DNA of 64,000 nucleotides, from contig NW_008707778.1 of NCBI RefSeq assembly GCF_000327385.1, forward strand, positions 322,941-386,940. The letters run 5' to 3'. Below are positions 60,766 through 64,000 of this stretch, piece after piece (the stretch's first letter is position 1; every line of letters begins with the position of its first letter). A program made the translations under genes and the position numbers. The notes beneath the pieces are model-generated. The model saw nothing but the letters and a program-made list of their open reading frames with translations, made no database searches and was not told the DNA's origin. This stretch comes from Lottia gigantea (Eukaryota; Mollusca; Gastropoda; Lottiidae).

Positions 60766-61051
60766 TCATCATAATTTCATAGATTTGTTTTTTAAATGAA
60801 TTTAGTATGTACATAAAAGTATTTTATTTACAGACATGAGTTTCTTCCGTTTTAAAGCGGAATTCTGCTTTTCGTCTTGTCGGATTCCAATTTTTTGTTA
60901 AACTTTCCGTTTTTTGGTCATATCCTTTTTTTTCACAAAAGTCTGCTCAAACTCTCGTACAGACTTTCTTTTCTTCCTGCAAGGAAAGACAACTCTGTAT
61001 GAAAGATTGTTTCCGGTTTGATAATCTATTTAAGTTGTAAAAAGCGATATG

Positions 61052-61254
61052 ATTGGTTGAAACATTCCTATCTCCCAATGAAAGATCGGATTATATCGCG
61101 GTATAAATGCTACGTTCGATATCACTCGTGAAAATAGTGTTTACGACTTTCTCGAAGTGCGAAAATCGTGCGCAAAACTGGAGACCGTTCGGACGATATT
61201 CACGACTTGGACGATGGACGACGAAATAATGTTAGCCATTTTTCCATGAGGTCA
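61052..61254 (+). promoter_or_regulatory. CCAAT/TATA promoter with candidate first exon
   Basis: ATTGG at 61052-61056, CCAAT at 61075-61079 and TATAAATG at 61102-61109 are spaced as in a classical core promoter, with a start expected near 61132. The following 200 bases are CpG-richer than their surroundings, hold a short frame MDDEIMLAIFP, and contain a donor-like CAAG then GTGAAG at about 61254. No further exon was recognised before the window ends. Confidence 0.45.
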
Positions 61255-62851
61255 AGGTGAAGGCCGCAGAATTTGTGAAAATGGGTGTCGTAAAGTAGTA
61301 AATACGAGAAAAACCTAATATGGAACGGAAATTCACAACATTAACCCTGTGAACACAGTAATCACGAGAGGTGTTGAACGCAGCATTAATATCACTTTGG
61401 CTTTCAACAGCAGCATGGCTTCCAATGTTGTTGAATGCGATTTTGACACAAAATTATTAAATAACGGTTTGAAGAATGTGTGGAAATGGGAATGGCTGAC
61501 AAAGAACTTGTTGGGCGATTTATCAGAAAATTAACAGAAAACAAGTTGCACATTGTAACTTGTATAGAAAGGACATAAATTTTGCGATGTGCCTTGACAT
61601 TCAAATTTTCTGGTTTTTTTTTTAATAGCCAGAATCATGTCTGTATCTAATAAATGTGAAGTATTTTATCTAAACTTTCTGGATTTTTCAATGCATATAA
61701 GATAAAATTGTAACAGAATAATTGGCAAAGGTTGCAAGCAGTTTACTGAAAAATTGGGAAGGGTTTCATTTAATTCTAGTATGTTTGTTTTTCTTGAGTT
61801 ATTTTGGTCCATGGTAGTTGGTTTGGCAGTATTTGACCGTATTGTGAGAATTCTACTGATATCAGTTGACATTGACAGTTGAAATTAAAAAAAGAGTTGG
61901 ATTATGCCAATCTGCTCCAAAACCAAAAGTTTAAAGGTTTGGACAGACAATTGTAGAGTAAATCATTCTAAAATCATTTACAATACAGGAATAACCTAAT
62001 TTTTTGTTGAGATTTTTGACATCTGTCCCAAAAGAAAAACTTACACCAAGTTGTAAGAATATGGATGGCAATTGCAATCAGTAAAGGGTAGATCATATTA
62101 AGATATTCCCATGCTGGAAAACCTAACCCGTTTCTAAATTTATTGTTGATATTTTTTTTTAGCCTGCTCAAAAAGTAAATATTCACCCCAATCCTGAGTG
62201 TATGTAGATTGAAATTGAGGTCAGTAGAGGGTGTAGTGAGGGTGGTTTTAGTAGGATATTATCTAAGTGAAATGTAGGTCAGGCTGTTAACCTAAACAGT
62301 GTTTTTATCTATTAGCTCTGTATATAATGTCTTTCTATATATTATGTTCTGATATCAACTGAATGATTGTAAAGGCTGGACATTTTTTACGACTTGGAAT
62401 TTCCTAATGATTTGAGGTATTTTGAAATTTATTTTGTCATCAATCAAGGCTTATTATTTTTTAGAATATGGCAATCAGTGCAAAAATATGGAACTATCAA
62501 TTATTTCTAAAAGGAAAAATATGACATTCGAAAATTCAAAAATGAATCTATGTCAAAACAAAGCAAAATGTTTTGGTTTATTTGAATGTGCACTCTCTGA
62601 AAGTAATTCCAAGTTATTTTAGAGTTTCTATCTCTCAAATTGGAAATTTGGGAATGATTTTTAGACTGATAATTCATAGAATAAGTCTTATCACTGAATT
62701 TTCACAATCCAAATAATGTTGAAATGTTATTTTGTCGTCTTTATGTCTCTTGCTTACATTAAGTAATTATTACATTAAATTACTTTCCTTAGGATATATA
62801 TTTTCAATAGCTTGATTTTTGAGTAATTGTATAATATGAATTACTTATTTC

Positions 62852-63775
62852 TTTTTATACGCCCACATGAATATGTGGTCGTATATTGTCTTCGCCCCTG
62901 TCCGTCGGTCCGTCCGTCAACATTTCTTGTGAGCACTATAGAGACTACAGTTTTTATCTGATTTTGATAAAACTTGGTGTGATGCTTTAGATTGATAAGA
63001 CCTCGGTCAAGTTTGAATTTGGCATATTTTCGATGAACGGTTTTTGAGATATTGCCCTTGACTTAGAACGCCTTGAAATTTGTTAAAAATTGTTCGTGAG
63101 CAGGATTGAAGCTACAGTTTTCATCAGATTCTGATGAAACTTGGTGTGATCTTTGGAATTCATAAGATCTCGGACAAGTTCTAACTTGACGCATTTTCAA
63201 TGAACGGTTTTTGCCCTTGACTTTGTGAAAACGCGTCGAAATTTGTTCGTGAGCACAATAAAAGCTACAGTTTCCAACCGCTTCTGATGAAACTTGGTGT
63301 GATCATTGAAATTGATAAGATCTCGGACAAGTTCTAACTTGACGCATTTTCGATGAAATGTTTTTGAGTTAATACCATTAACTTACGCAAAACGCGTCAA
63401 AATTTGTTTGTGAGCACAATAGAAGCTACAGTTTTCAACTGATTCTGATAAAACTTGGTGTGATCATTGGAATTGATAAGATCTCGGACAAGTTCTAACA
63501 AGAGATATTTTTGATGAACATTTTTTGAGTTATTGCCCTTGACTTTGTAAACACGCGCCAAAAGTTGTTTTTTGCCCTTGATTAGAGCTGTGTGATTTAA
63601 TTGTTTGTTGTATTTGGGTTATTGATATTGATTTTAAAAAATTTTGTGGAATTATTCAGCATAAATAATTTCTTCAATATGAGAAAATTCGTACTTTAGT
63701 CACTAAAGACTGTTTTATTATTTCTGACAGCCGCCAGTGGGCATATGTTACCTTGCAACGCAAGCTATCTTTATT
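62852..63775 (+). mobile_element. HINE/pearl-like element, second subfamily, full copy
   Basis: Left end TATACGCCCACATGAATATG then TGGTCGTATATTGTC (a hairpin), then CCGTCGGTCCGTCCGTC. Four cores begin GTGAGCACNATAGAAGCTAC at about 62927, 63091, 63244 and 63404, with TGATGAAACTTGGTGTGATC and GAGTTATTGCCCTTGACTT. Right end CGCCAGTGGGCATATGTTAC then GCAAGCTATCTTT. No gene inside. Confidence 0.85.
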
Positions 63776-64000
63776 TTATGAGTTGAAATTTTTCATAATA
63801 ATTCGAAGTAGTTTGAAATGTCATTTTTCAGTCTTTCTGTCTCTTACTTATTTTTGAAATATTAAAACAGAACCTGTTTATGTTAAGTAATCAAGTCGTT
63901 TTTGTTATACTTGAATTACAAATAATAATTTGAAATACAATAATTCAGGGTATTTTGAAATGTCATTTTTCAGTCTTTCTGTCTAATACTTATCTTCCTG

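Noticed and set aside
46640-64000. A gene body belonging to the promoter at 46520-46637
   Set aside because: No open frame with recognisable homology or a convincing acceptor-bounded exon was found downstream, so no gene is called.

Overview
This window reads as intron-rich, AT-rich animal nuclear DNA, most likely from a mollusc or a close lophotrochozoan. The main support is two multi-exon host genes whose spliced products closely match animal families. The repeats also fit: tRNA-derived SINEs, pearl/HINE-like elements with about 153-bp core repeats, MITEs, a Tc1 transposon and a Penelope-like retroelement. The species assignment is inference.

Layout. (1) 916-3940, plus strand: a complete six-exon gene for the single-stranded-DNA-binding SOSS-B/NABP (hSSB1-like) protein, 213 aa. 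(2) 16384-6357, minus strand: a complete 15-coding-exon beta-catenin (Armadillo) gene, 821 aa, tail-to-tail with gene 1. It has the DSGIHSG degron, the full armadillo array and the WFDTDL C terminus. A 5'-UTR acceptor at 16421 shows that at least one non-coding first exon lies further upstream. The best candidate promoter is near 29.6-29.75 kb, which would give a first intron of about 13 kb holding a decayed Tc1 transposon, MITEs, SINE pieces and a 32-bp tandem array. (3) 30.8-35.7 kb: a 12-bp minisatellite with a 164-bp higher-order period, then a HINE-like element carrying a truncated Penelope-like reverse transcriptase. (4) 35.7-64 kb: no complete host gene seen. It holds dispersed repeats, several minisatellites (34, 32 and 33 bp), a 50-base assembly gap (48481-48530), a HINE-like element with a TTAA MITE and a full SINE nested inside it, and two promoter-like sites (46.5 kb and 61.1 kb) that may be first exons of genes whose bodies lie far away or outside the window.

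The two host genes have unrelated roles: DNA repair and transcript processing for SOSS-B, Wnt signalling and cell adhesion for beta-catenin. Nothing suggests joint function beyond their convergent arrangement. The most notable non-genic content is the layered nesting of mobile elements inside the pearl/HINE-like family. I saw no retroviral, LTR-type or capsid-bearing fossil. All homology calls are from memory of family sequences; no search was run.
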